Positions 7,727-14,667 of a DNA stretch of 16,517 nt are shown piece after piece. Numbering within the stretch: the first letter of the stretch is position 1; every line of letters starts with the position of its first letter. A program made the position numbers and the translations under genes. Under the pieces are notes generated by a model. The model worked only from the letters and a program-made list of their open reading frames with translations, did not search any database and had not been told where the DNA came from. The stretch comes from Phycisphaerae bacterium (GTDB lineage Bacteria > Planctomycetota > Phycisphaerae > Phycisphaerales > SM1A02): contig JABJQE010000271.1 of NCBI GenBank assembly GCA_018663565.1, positions 1-16,517 on the forward strand, written 5' to 3'.

Positions 7727-8929
7727 ATGATGACCAACACCCATGTTTTTACCTCTGAATCCGTCTCCATGGGCCATCCTGACAAGATGGCCGATCAGAT
7801 TTCGGACGCCATCCTCGACGCCATGCTTCGCGTTGACCCCCACTCGCGGGTGGCCTGCGAAACCATGGTCACCACCGGCATGGCAATCATCGCTGGCGAA
7901 GTGACCTGTGATGGATACGTCGATATTGCCTCGGTGGTCCGCGACACCATTCGCCGAATTGGATACACCGATTCACACATCGGATTTGACGCCGACTCAT
8001 GCGCCGTCCTAGTCGCGCTTGATAAGCAGTCTCCCGATATCGCCCAAGGCGTCGATAACGACCGCGGCATGTATGCCGAACAAGGCGCAGGCGATCAAGG
8101 CCTGATGTTTGGGTTTGCCTGTAACGAAACTGAATCGCTCATGCCACTTCCAATCGACCTGAGTCACAGACTTGTTGAAGCACTCGCCGAAGCTCGGCAA
8201 AGCGGCACGATCCCACACCTTCGACCCGATGCGAAGTCGCAGGTCACTGTGGCCTATGACGGATTGACTCCCACTGCCGTGACGACTGTTGTCGTGAGTT
8301 CACAACACGGTCCCGAGTGGAATGACACGCAGTCGGATCTTACCGCCGAGGTCATCAAATTTGTCATCAAGCCAGTCCTTGGCAAATGGTGGAACGATGA
8401 CATCAAAGTGCACTTCAACCCAACAGGCAAGTTCGAGGTTGGTGGCCCACTCGGCGACTGCGGCCTCACTGGTCGCAAGATTATCGTTGACACCTATGGC
8501 GGCCGCGGCCGACATGGCGGCGGCGCCTTCTCGGGCAAGGATCCAAGCAAGGTCGACCGCAGCGCCGCCTATATGGCTCGCTACATCGCCAAGAATGTCG
8601 TGGCTGCAGAACTCGCCGATGTCTGCGAAGTGCAACTCTCCTATGCCATCGGCGTCGCAGAACCCACTTCGGTGTTTGTTGACTGCCAGGGCACGGCCCA
8701 TGTGCCAGAAGCAACTATCTCGGAAGCCATCCAAAAGACGTTCAAACTGACTCCCGCGGGCATCATCGAAACGCTCGATCTGCTCCGACCGATCTACTCG
8801 CCTACGGCAGCCCATGGCCACTTCGGTCGAAAATATGATGAAGCAGGAACCGGCAGCTTTACGTGGGAACGAACTGACAAAGCAGAACTCTTGAAGAAGG
8901 CCGCCACGTGCGATACTGCTGGTGTCTGA
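7727..8929 (+). CDS. metK: S-adenosylmethionine synthase MetK
   Basis: Makes S-adenosylmethionine from methionine and ATP in the cytosol. The protein has 400 residues, close to the family norm. Visible signatures: TSESVSMGHPDKMADQ (9-24, with the ATP-binding His of GHPDK), GAGDQGLMFGFA (120-131), DTYGG (255-259) and the Gly-rich phosphate-binding GGGAFSGKDPSKVDRSA (264-280). The start is placed at the tandem ATGs 7727/7730 behind GGAG; either could be used. The frame is open further upstream, but those codons encode non-conserved sequence. The end overlaps the GTG of the downstream rRNA methyltransferase gene by 8 bases, so SAM production and a SAM-using enzyme are probably cotranscribed. Confidence 0.97.
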   Translation: MMTNTHVFTSESVSMGHPDKMADQISDAILDAMLRVDPHSRVACETMVTTGMAIIAGEVTCDGYVDIASVVRDTIRRIGYTDSHIGFDADSCAVLVALDKQSPDIAQGVDNDRGMYAEQGAGDQGLMFGFACNETESLMPLPIDLSHRLVEALAEARQSGTIPHLRPDAKSQVTVAYDGLTPTAVTTVVVSSQHGPEWNDTQSDLTAEVIKFVIKPVLGKWWNDDIKVHFNPTGKFEVGGPLGDCGLTGRKIIVDTYGGRGRHGGGAFSGKDPSKVDRSAAYMARYIAKNVVAAELADVCEVQLSYAIGVAEPTSVFVDCQGTAHVPEATISEAIQKTFKLTPAGIIETLDLLRPIYSPTAAHGHFGRKYDEAGTGSFTWERTDKAELLKKAATCDTAGV

Positions 8930-10265
8930 GTCCACAACACAATCAAACATGATTAGCCCGGCCCGAGCTGCGGTGTTTCCGCACCTCGAATCGAAAGCTC
9001 GCCGGTTTCCCGAACTCTTCCCAGACCCGCTTGATGTCTCTGGGCTGAGCCCACGGGACGCTCGCCTTGCAAATACCATTGACCGCGAAGTCACAATTCG
9101 GTGGTCCACGCTGCGAACAGTACTCGAGCCGAGGCTCAACCAACCCTGGGATCAGCAACAACCGGCGGTCAAGGCGGCGCTCATGGGCGGCGCCGCTCAG
9201 TTGTTGTTCATGGACCGCGTTCCCGACCATGCCGTCATTGGTGAATCGGTCGGCTGGTGCAAGACGACGACTGCAGCTCGCGCATCTGGCGTGGTGAATG
9301 CAGTGCTCCGCAAGGTCGCGAAACTTCGCGTCGAAAAGCTCGAGAAGGCTGACCCTACCAACCCCGCTCACCTTGTTCGAAACGATGGCACCGGATGGCG
9401 GCTGGGTGAACCAATATTCGCCGGCGAACCAGAGCGTCGTATTACACGCCAAACTGGATGCGGCGCTGGGTTCCTCAAGGAAATCACTCGCACCGATAGC
9501 GCCGCCGAAGCAACCCGTCTAGCACTGCACGCGATGGCCAGACCCCCCATCATTATGCACGGCGCTAGCGAACACGATGACCTCGAGCCCCACGAGACTG
9601 CCGGGTTTCAGGTACTCAAACCTGGCGGGAACCTGACGGATGTGCTGGACCAGTTCCCAACTGCAATTGTTCAAGACCCCACCGCCGCAGCGGCCTGCGC
9701 TGCCACGTCGGCAATTGCCCCCCAGCTCATCGTTGATGTCTGCGCCGGCCGCGGAACGAAGACCCGGCAGCTCGCCGCGATTCACCCAATGGCCCGCGTG
9801 GTCGCATCGGACATCAGCCCGGGCCGCATGCTGAGTCTTCACGACCTTGCAGATTCGCACGATCGAATTGAGTCGTGCCCATCCAAAGAACTCATGTCCC
9901 TTGCTGGCACTGTGGATCTGCTGGTGCTCGATGTCCCGTGCAGCAATTCTGGCGTTCTTGCCCGGCGAGTTGAAGCTCGCCACCGGCAGGACTCAGCGAC
10001 CCGACAGAGGCTGCGAGACCTCCAACGCCAGATCGCGGCCGACTCGCTGGCCCTTCTCGCCCCTGGCGGCACACTGCTCTGGGCGACCTGCAGCATCCAC
10101 CCAGACGAGAATGAGAAGCAGATCGAATGGCTCACCGAATGGCATGATCTCGAGGTCGCGATGATGCGACGCGAACTTGGCCAAGGCGGGCCAGGCGATC
10201 AGGCCACGCACTGGCGAGATGGTGGATTCTTTGCCCTCCTGCGAAAGCCCCGATCAGACGGCTAG
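8922..10265 (+). CDS. rsmB: RsmB-like 16S rRNA (cytosine-C5) methyltransferase
   Basis: Probable SAM-dependent m5C methyltransferase acting on 16S rRNA (C967 in E. coli numbering). The 447 residues show an N-terminal NusB-like RNA-binding domain (about 45-135; DREVTIRWSTL, LLFMDRVPDHAVIGESV, VVNAVLRK), then a Rossmann methyltransferase domain with SAM-binding DVCAGRGTKT (272-281), motif IV DVPCSNSG (Cys340) and motif VI ATCS (Cys390). The two cysteines are the pair expected of RNA m5C methyltransferases. SAM and motif IV sequences deviate slightly from the common CAAPGGKT and PCSGTG forms, so exact site specificity is less certain than the family. Start: GTG 8922 overlaps metK by 8 bases; ATG 8949 is an alternative. 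No clear Shine-Dalgarno sequence for either. Confidence 0.87.
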   Translation: MSESTTQSNMISPARAAVFPHLESKARRFPELFPDPLDVSGLSPRDARLANTIDREVTIRWSTLRTVLEPRLNQPWDQQQPAVKAALMGGAAQLLFMDRVPDHAVIGESVGWCKTTTAARASGVVNAVLRKVAKLRVEKLEKADPTNPAHLVRNDGTGWRLGEPIFAGEPERRITRQTGCGAGFLKEITRTDSAAEATRLALHAMARPPIIMHGASEHDDLEPHETAGFQVLKPGGNLTDVLDQFPTAIVQDPTAAAACAATSAIAPQLIVDVCAGRGTKTRQLAAIHPMARVVASDISPGRMLSLHDLADSHDRIESCPSKELMSLAGTVDLLVLDVPCSNSGVLARRVEARHRQDSATRQRLRDLQRQIAADSLALLAPGGTLLWATCSIHPDENEKQIEWLTEWHDLEVAMMRRELGQGGPGDQATHWRDGGFFALLRKPRSDG

Positions 10266-10319
10266 TAAGCTTGCTCGATACCATTCCTCGCTTCGTCCCG
10301 ATATTGCCGAGTGATTCTC

Positions 10320-10772
10320 ATGCAAATTAAAACGCTTATCAGTCCGGACATCATCCGCGTCCCCCTCGCGGCCGAGGACCGACTCGGCGCGATTCGCGAG
10401 TTGATCGAACTCATCGGCGAACAGGGCTTGGTATCTGACGTCGAAGCTGCAATTAAGACTACGTGGGCCCGCGAGCAAGAACGAACAACAGGCATCGGCG
10501 AAGGGCTCGCGGTACCGCACGGCCGCTGTGACTGTGTTGATTCTCTGACACTTGCTATTGGAAAGCCAGCAACACCAATTGACTTTCAATCATTCGATCA
10601 GAAGCCTGTTCGGTTGATTGTCCTTGTGCTCTCACCGCCTGATGACACGGCCTCGCACATTCAAGTGCTCGGTGGCATCAGTCGGCTAATGTGCGATCGC
10701 ATGACCAGAGAAGCTGCCTACCAAGCAGAGACAAGCGAAGAGCTTGCTGCGGTATTTCAGGGCGCTTCCTGA
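10320..10772 (+). CDS. PTS EIIA type 2 / PtsN-like protein
   Basis: Small phosphoacceptor domain of the fructose/nitrogen EIIA family. From the ATG at 10320 it has 150 residues. The segment TTGIGEGLAVPHGR (56-69) carries the phosphorylatable His67 of the PHG motif, and a second conserved His is at 113 in DDTASHIQVL. The C-terminal part (SRLMCDRMTREAA...ETSEEL) matches the family pattern. As a single domain with no IIB or IIC partner nearby it resembles regulatory PtsN (EIIA-Ntr) more than a sugar transporter component; this is inference. A GTG at 10311 is in frame but the family start fits 10320 better. It follows the rsmB-like gene after 54 bases on the same strand, with no good promoter or terminator between them. 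Its last 16 bases overlap the polyferredoxin gene tail to tail. Confidence 0.9.
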   Translation: MQIKTLISPDIIRVPLAAEDRLGAIRELIELIGEQGLVSDVEAAIKTTWAREQERTTGIGEGLAVPHGRCDCVDSLTLAIGKPATPIDFQSFDQKPVRLIVLVLSPPDDTASHIQVLGGISRLMCDRMTREAAYQAETSEELAAVFQGAS

Positions 10773-12736
10773 CCAGTCACCATGCGACGTTCTGCGGCGT
10801 AGGCCGCCATCTCATGATCAAGCGATTGCTGAGCTGCTGTATCGAGCGATTCTCTCGCTGCAAATGCTCGGCGCATTGCTGTATCAGCAGCAGCCACGTC
10901 ACCGGTTGCAAGCAAGACACGCCCGAGCGTCGCCCATGCCAGCGCATCAGACGGGGCCGCCTGCAAATACTGCTCCATATGATCGATGGCACTCTTCAAA
11001 TCGCCCTTCTGCAGAGCGCCAATTGCTGCGTACTTGCGGGCATCAGGCCCAAGCGATAACGAACCCGCTGACACGAAGTCGCCGCGCGATGCGGCCCATT
11101 CAACCGCGACTGCACGAAGCTTGCCCCAGCCAATGTGCTCGACCAATCGCTGATCCACCCAGGTCATCACATTGGCCGGCGGATCAAGAGAGACGCCAAG
11201 CATGAATCTCTCCATGGCGAGGGACTCGTTTGGCTTTGACATGGCCTCGATTTCATCAAGCAACACGCGGGCCTGCTCAAGCTCGCCAAGTTGCGCATGA
11301 ATTCGAGCGGACGCCTGAAGATCATTAGGGTCACTCGCCATGCCAACGCCACCTCGGCGCATCGATCCGGCCAGTTGGTACCACTCGAGGGCCTCTCTAG
11401 CACGTGCTTGTTCATCGCCCGTCAACGGCGTTGCACCAGCCCGCATAGGCGCAGTGATCTGCTGGCGAAACCCTTCTGCTCTCTGACCAGCCTTCCATCC
11501 AAGGATATGCGAAGCAGCCGCCTGCGCGGTCGCCGCGAAGACAATGAGCGTCGCCAGCAAGAAGACAACTCCGCCTCCTGTCACACGTCCCGATCGCTTG
11601 AGCCCCCACCGATGAAACGATGCATTGGCATCACGAATCATTCGCCACGACTTCCATAACAACCACACAAGAATGGCTGCGACGCCAAGCGACAACAGCA
11701 TTGGAACAAGGCCATAAGCGCCACGCCACGCCAAGAAGAACAGCAACATAAGGAGCGCTAGAACGATTTCTCCGCCCCACGACACATCCCACTTTTTCTG
11801 AGGTTTCGTACCGCCAGAACGAATTCGAGTTGCCACTGCTGGCTTCGCCCACCGCATCGACAACGCGTCCTTCGGACACGCATCAATACAATCGGTCGTC
11901 TTCATGCAGCCCACATCAACAACACTTCCAAAGGCAGCCACTTGCTCATGCACCCGCACATTTGACGTGCAGGCCGCTGTGCATAGAGCGCATCCTTCGC
12001 AGTCATCGTTGACCACAACTCGCCGAACTGACACGCGATCAAGCGGCGCAAAGAACCCCCCATAGGGGCAGGCATAGGTACAAAAGGCCTTCGCACCAAG
12101 CACGTAGACCGTCACGAACCCACACATGAACAAGAACACCACAGAAACCCAGAACCCGGGCATGGTGGCCCACAGGTCTGCGGTCAACAATTCCACATGA
12201 AACCCAGGCCACTCCAGGTCTGGCCTGGTATAGGCGGCCACCACAAACCGATAGAAGATGGGCCAGATGAACATGTACAAGGCCAGGCATAAAGGGGCCC
12301 AGCGAAGCAACCGACTTCGAAAGGCCCGTGGGCGAATGCCCCGCCGGCTAAGCAACCGAAGGCACCAATCCTGCAGCAACATGATGTGACAGCCCCACCC
12401 GCAGAACCATCGCCCAAGAACCGCCGTTGACAACAAAGCCACCGCGAAGAAGATGGCCCCCGCGTTGATGATGCCATCGGATACCGTTTGAATCGACTCC
12501 GACGGCTCAACCGGCGAGAGTGTTTCCCATCCCCACGGAACGCCGATCCACCACACCAGAATGTGCAGAATCATTGCCATCTGAACAATGACCAGTACGG
12601 TCAGTCGAAGCCCCCACCGTCGACCCCAGCCGATTGTTACTGGCTTCTTCTGAGGCATCACCGGAAGCGACATGGTGGATGATTTGCTGCTCACAATGGA
12701 CAGCGTAGCGTGCCGCGGGTCACTGGTGTCCTGCAT
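10757..12736 (-). CDS. NapH/CcoG-like membrane polyferredoxin with C-terminal TPR domain
   Basis: A 659-residue membrane iron-sulfur protein, probably an electron-transfer component; its partner is unknown. In order: hydrophobic segments at about 44-68, 89-110, 146-168 and 193-214; CGWGCH (112-117) and CTYACPYG (219-226), the paired Cys motifs of the NapH/CcoG/NosR-type family; a full CxxCxxCxxxC 4Fe-4S motif (246-256); a second motif GCMKTTDCIDACP (276-288) with Thr where the second Cys is expected; two or three further hydrophobic segments (about 323-360, 387-408); and a region after 410 with TPR-like helices (about 474-495 and 566-625). The frame is open up to 12859, inside the sigma gene; I choose ATG 12736 because it lies just beyond the sigma stop and TAGCGT (12744-12749) ends 7 bases before it. 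ATG 12673 is an alternative. Confidence 0.86.
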   Translation of the reverse strand: MQDTSDPRHATLSIVSSKSSTMSLPVMPQKKPVTIGWGRRWGLRLTVLVIVQMAMILHILVWWIGVPWGWETLSPVEPSESIQTVSDGIINAGAIFFAVALLSTAVLGRWFCGWGCHIMLLQDWCLRLLSRRGIRPRAFRSRLLRWAPLCLALYMFIWPIFYRFVVAAYTRPDLEWPGFHVELLTADLWATMPGFWVSVVFLFMCGFVTVYVLGAKAFCTYACPYGGFFAPLDRVSVRRVVVNDDCEGCALCTAACTSNVRVHEQVAAFGSVVDVGCMKTTDCIDACPKDALSMRWAKPAVATRIRSGGTKPQKKWDVSWGGEIVLALLMLLFFLAWRGAYGLVPMLLSLGVAAILVWLLWKSWRMIRDANASFHRWGLKRSGRVTGGGVVFLLATLIVFAATAQAAASHILGWKAGQRAEGFRQQITAPMRAGATPLTGDEQARAREALEWYQLAGSMRRGGVGMASDPNDLQASARIHAQLGELEQARVLLDEIEAMSKPNESLAMERFMLGVSLDPPANVMTWVDQRLVEHIGWGKLRAVAVEWAASRGDFVSAGSLSLGPDARKYAAIGALQKGDLKSAIDHMEQYLQAAPSDALAWATLGRVLLATGDVAAADTAMRRAFAARESLDTAAQQSLDHEMAAYAAERRMVTGQEAP

Positions 12737-12770
12737 GTCCGCTACGCTAGAGTCGAAAAGGCGATTGCTT

Positions 12771-13763
12771 CTATCCGGCTCGTTCACGCAGTGGCAAGGA
12801 GCTATCTTCAATCGCAAAGCGGAGCTTTCGCAAGGCCTTGTTTTGAATCTGCCGCACACGCTCCTTGGTCAGGCCGATCAGCTTGCCGACCTGGGCGAGC
12901 GTGCGAGGTCGCTCGTGCCTGAGACCTGCTGCATCTCCGGGGCCAATCCGGAAGCGGTGGTGAATCACTTCACGCTCGACATCGGTCAGATCAGCATAAT
13001 TACCAAGAACGATGTGCTTTACTTCATCTGCGCTATCGCGAAGCTCTTCGGCTCGGCGTTCGGCCGGGAAACTTGACCGGTCAAAGTCAGGGTCATAGTT
13101 CGCGCCGAACCGCTGCCGGTACCGCAGGTGCTTCCCACTGTGACGCGAGAATGCCTTGAGAATGGCACGGCACGAATAGGTCGAGAACTTGAATCCACGG
13201 CCGACGTCAAACTTGTCGACGCTTCGCAGCAAGGCCATATTGCCTTCACTAATCAGATCACCAAATTCCATATCGCCAAGACGGAATCGCTTGGACATTG
13301 CAAGGACCAAGGCCAAGTTGGATTCTGCGATTTGATGGCGAAGTCGTTGCGCCTCGGCGTACCACCGCAACAATTCTTGTCGCTGCCGAATGCCCAGGCG
13401 ATCGGACTTGATGCGATCTTGCATACGGCGCACGCGGAATCGCGCGTAGTTGTACTGCAGAAAGATGATGCGTTCTTCGGCGGCGGTCAAGACCACTGAC
13501 TCCTTCGGCCGAGTAGTCTTGGCGGTGGATGTGCCGATGGGATCCATCAGCGGCCGGTACCAAGTGACATCAGGCTGCCGAACTGGGTCGGCATTATCAA
13601 AGAGCCGACGCTCAGCACCGGGACGCGAAAACTCCTCAGAATCAACATAATCCACGCTTGTGTTCCGGATCTCCCGAATCAAGGCGTCCTCAAGAGCGTT
13701 GACGCGACCCACTGCCGTGGTTCGGCCTCGAGCAGGCAAAGGAGTTGGAGTTGATCGTGGCAT
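12771..13763 (-). CDS. RNA polymerase sigma-70 family factor, region 3 not seen
   Basis: A 330-residue sigma factor that directs RNA polymerase to promoters. Region 2 is at about 142-215 (ESNLALVLAMSKRF, DLISEGNMALLRSVDKFD, GFKFSTYSCRAILKAF) and region 4 at about 258-318, with the -35-binding helix-turn-helix LAQVGKLIGLTKERVRQIQ. A short segment at 91-113 (VLTAAEERIIFLQYN) may stand for region 1.2. Only about 40 residues separate regions 2 and 4, so a normal region 3 is missing. Region 2.3/2.4 is unusual: residues aligning with E. coli sigma70 W433 and W434 are Arg199 and Ala200, and Q437 aligns with Lys203. The frame continues upstream to 14093 through poorly conserved sequence overlapping ndk; ATG 13763 is the first sensible start, without a strong Shine-Dalgarno sequence. 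The polyferredoxin gene follows after 34 bases and may share its transcript. Confidence 0.93.
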   Translation of the reverse strand: MPRSTPTPLPARGRTTAVGRVNALEDALIREIRNTSVDYVDSEEFSRPGAERRLFDNADPVRQPDVTWYRPLMDPIGTSTAKTTRPKESVVLTAAEERIIFLQYNYARFRVRRMQDRIKSDRLGIRQRQELLRWYAEAQRLRHQIAESNLALVLAMSKRFRLGDMEFGDLISEGNMALLRSVDKFDVGRGFKFSTYSCRAILKAFSRHSGKHLRYRQRFGANYDPDFDRSSFPAERRAEELRDSADEVKHIVLGNYADLTDVEREVIHHRFRIGPGDAAGLRHERPRTLAQVGKLIGLTKERVRQIQNKALRKLRFAIEDSSLPLRERAG

Positions 13764-14016
13764 GGTCAGTCCAGTGGGACACAGAAGCGGTATCCGTTCG
13801 GTCCCGGCGCACGGATACCCCAGAAAGACCCTACGCGGGCGGCCACGTGAAGGTTCGGAACAAAAAAGCATGCGTTGAAAGGTCTCGCTTCGGCAATGTG
13901 ATTCCCAGATTTTATTTCGACCATCGGCATGCGACACCTCCAACGCCCATACTTGGGCATTGCTTGCATCACATTTCAAAAACACAACCAATACAGGCCT
14001 CAGAAGGCGGGCAGAC
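13764..14016 (-). promoter_or_regulatory. Sigma gene upstream region with hairpin and possible promoter
   Basis: The longest gene-free stretch (253 bases), between ndk and the sigma gene. It contains TAAAAT on the minus strand (13909-13914), the best -10-like box, though no good -35 is seen. It also holds a perfect 9-base inverted repeat, GGTATCCGT (13789-13797) and ACGGATACC (13811-13819), with a 13-base loop, 25 bases before the sigma ATG, and a smaller hairpin GCCCA/TGGGC (13945-13958). If the promoter is right, the mRNA has a leader of about 140 bases with a strong stem near the start. No convincing small gene is seen here. Confidence 0.4.
13789..13819 (-). repeat. 9-bp perfect inverted repeat before the sigma gene
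   Basis: Arms GGTATCCGT and ACGGATACC pair perfectly across a 13-base GC-rich loop. It could be a leader stem-loop or an operator. It has no T-run and is not a typical terminator in either direction. Confidence 0.7.
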
Positions 14017-14487
14017 TTACTCTGGGTCGCCGCCCGAGAGGTCATATATCCATCCCTCGCCGGCCCGATCCCAATCCAAGACCTCGCCCTCACCGAAGAA
14101 CAACTTCAATTCATGAGCCGCCGCTTCGGGGCTATCACTGCCGTGAATGAGGTTGAAACTGTTCGATACGCCAAAGTCGCCGCGGATGGTGCCAGGATCG
14201 GCGTTGCTGCCAAAGGTAGCCCCCATCATCTTGCGGCAGATGGCAATTGATCCAACGCCGCGAAGCGCGAGCACCAACACCGGCGACGATGTCATGAAGC
14301 CAACCAAACCGTCATAGAAGGGCTTGCCCTTATGCGAGGCATAATGCGTCGCGGCGAGTTCGCTCGAAATCTGCATGAACTTGGCACCCACAACTTGGAT
14401 GCCTTTGTCCTCGAACCGGCTGATGATGCGGCCCATGAGGCCTCGCTGCACGGCGTCGGGCTTGAGAATAATGAGGGTGGTTTCCAT
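14017..14487 (-). CDS. ndk: Nucleoside diphosphate kinase
   Basis: Transfers the gamma phosphate between nucleoside triphosphates and diphosphates through a phospho-histidine, balancing NTP and dNTP pools. The 156 residues include ILKPDAVQRGL (7-17), ADPGTIRGDFG (96-106) and the active-site NLIHGSDS (112-119) with His115. The usual GATNP segment reads GATFG here (89-93), a mild deviation. The C-terminus extends a little beyond the common length, with WIYDLSGGDPE. The ATG at 14487 has AGGAG (14498-14502) ten bases upstream and a TACAAT -10 box further up. It is transcribed toward the sigma gene but separated from it by 253 bases, so it is probably an independent unit, divergent from the topo VI genes. 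Confidence 0.96.
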   Translation of the reverse strand: METTLIILKPDAVQRGLMGRIISRFEDKGIQVVGAKFMQISSELAATHYASHKGKPFYDGLVGFMTSSPVLVLALRGVGSIAICRKMMGATFGSNADPGTIRGDFGVSNSFNLIHGSDSPEAAAHELKLFFGEGEVLDWDRAGEGWIYDLSGGDPE

Positions 14488-14667
14488 GGGGTATTCGCTC
14501 CTATTGGGAAGCTCCGTATTGTACGGCCCCGGCCGTTATGCGACCACCGCTTCGCCGCCCGCGTTGCTCAGAAGCCAATACGCCAACCATGGCAGTCGAA
14601 AGACACGAGAATCCGGTACCGTAACGGCTGAGGACGGATCCTCAACGCCCCCAGGATGGAGCCCCCG
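14488..14667. promoter_or_regulatory. Divergent ndk / top6B promoter region
   Basis: A 180-base spacer. For ndk on the minus strand: AGGAG (14498-14502) and a -10 box TACAAT (14518-14523), giving a leader of roughly 20-25 bases; the -35 is poor. Directly upstream is the palindrome ACGGCC-CC-GGCCGT (14523-14536), lying in the ndk promoter spacer. For top6B on the plus strand: a small hairpin TGAGGA-CGGA-TCCTCA (14629-14644) and the ribosome binding site AGGATGGAG (14653-14661). A plus-strand promoter could not be placed with confidence. Confidence 0.45.
14653..14661 (+). promoter_or_regulatory. Ribosome binding site deciding the top6B start
   Basis: AGGATGGAG ends 6 bases before GTG 14668. 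It overlaps the ATG at 14656, which itself has no properly spaced Shine-Dalgarno sequence, so GTG 14668 is the better start. Confidence 0.5.

Noticed and set aside
8300..9139. A 279-codon open frame on the minus strand.
   Set aside because: It is antisense to the well-supported metK and rsmB-like genes and shows no family features.
12737..12859. Polyferredoxin start at 12859 inside the sigma gene.
   Set aside because: It would overlap the sigma coding end by about 90 bases and adds non-conserved residues.
13896..13975. Widely spaced inverted arms AATGTGAT / ATCACATT.
   Set aside because: An 8-base match over about 250 bases is expected by chance about once in two such regions.
13997..14008. 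Hairpin GCCT-CAGA-AGGC as the ndk terminator.
   Set aside because: The stem is only 4 bases and the T-run is about 20 bases further on, so it does not fit an intrinsic terminator.
13764..14093. Sigma factor extended to 440 residues from 14093.
   Set aside because: The extension overlaps the end of ndk and has no sigma-like sequence; it is simply an open frame.
13745..14116. A 123-codon plus-strand frame across the sigma upstream region.
   Set aside because: It overlaps both the sigma and ndk genes antisense, has low-complexity composition and no ribosome binding site.
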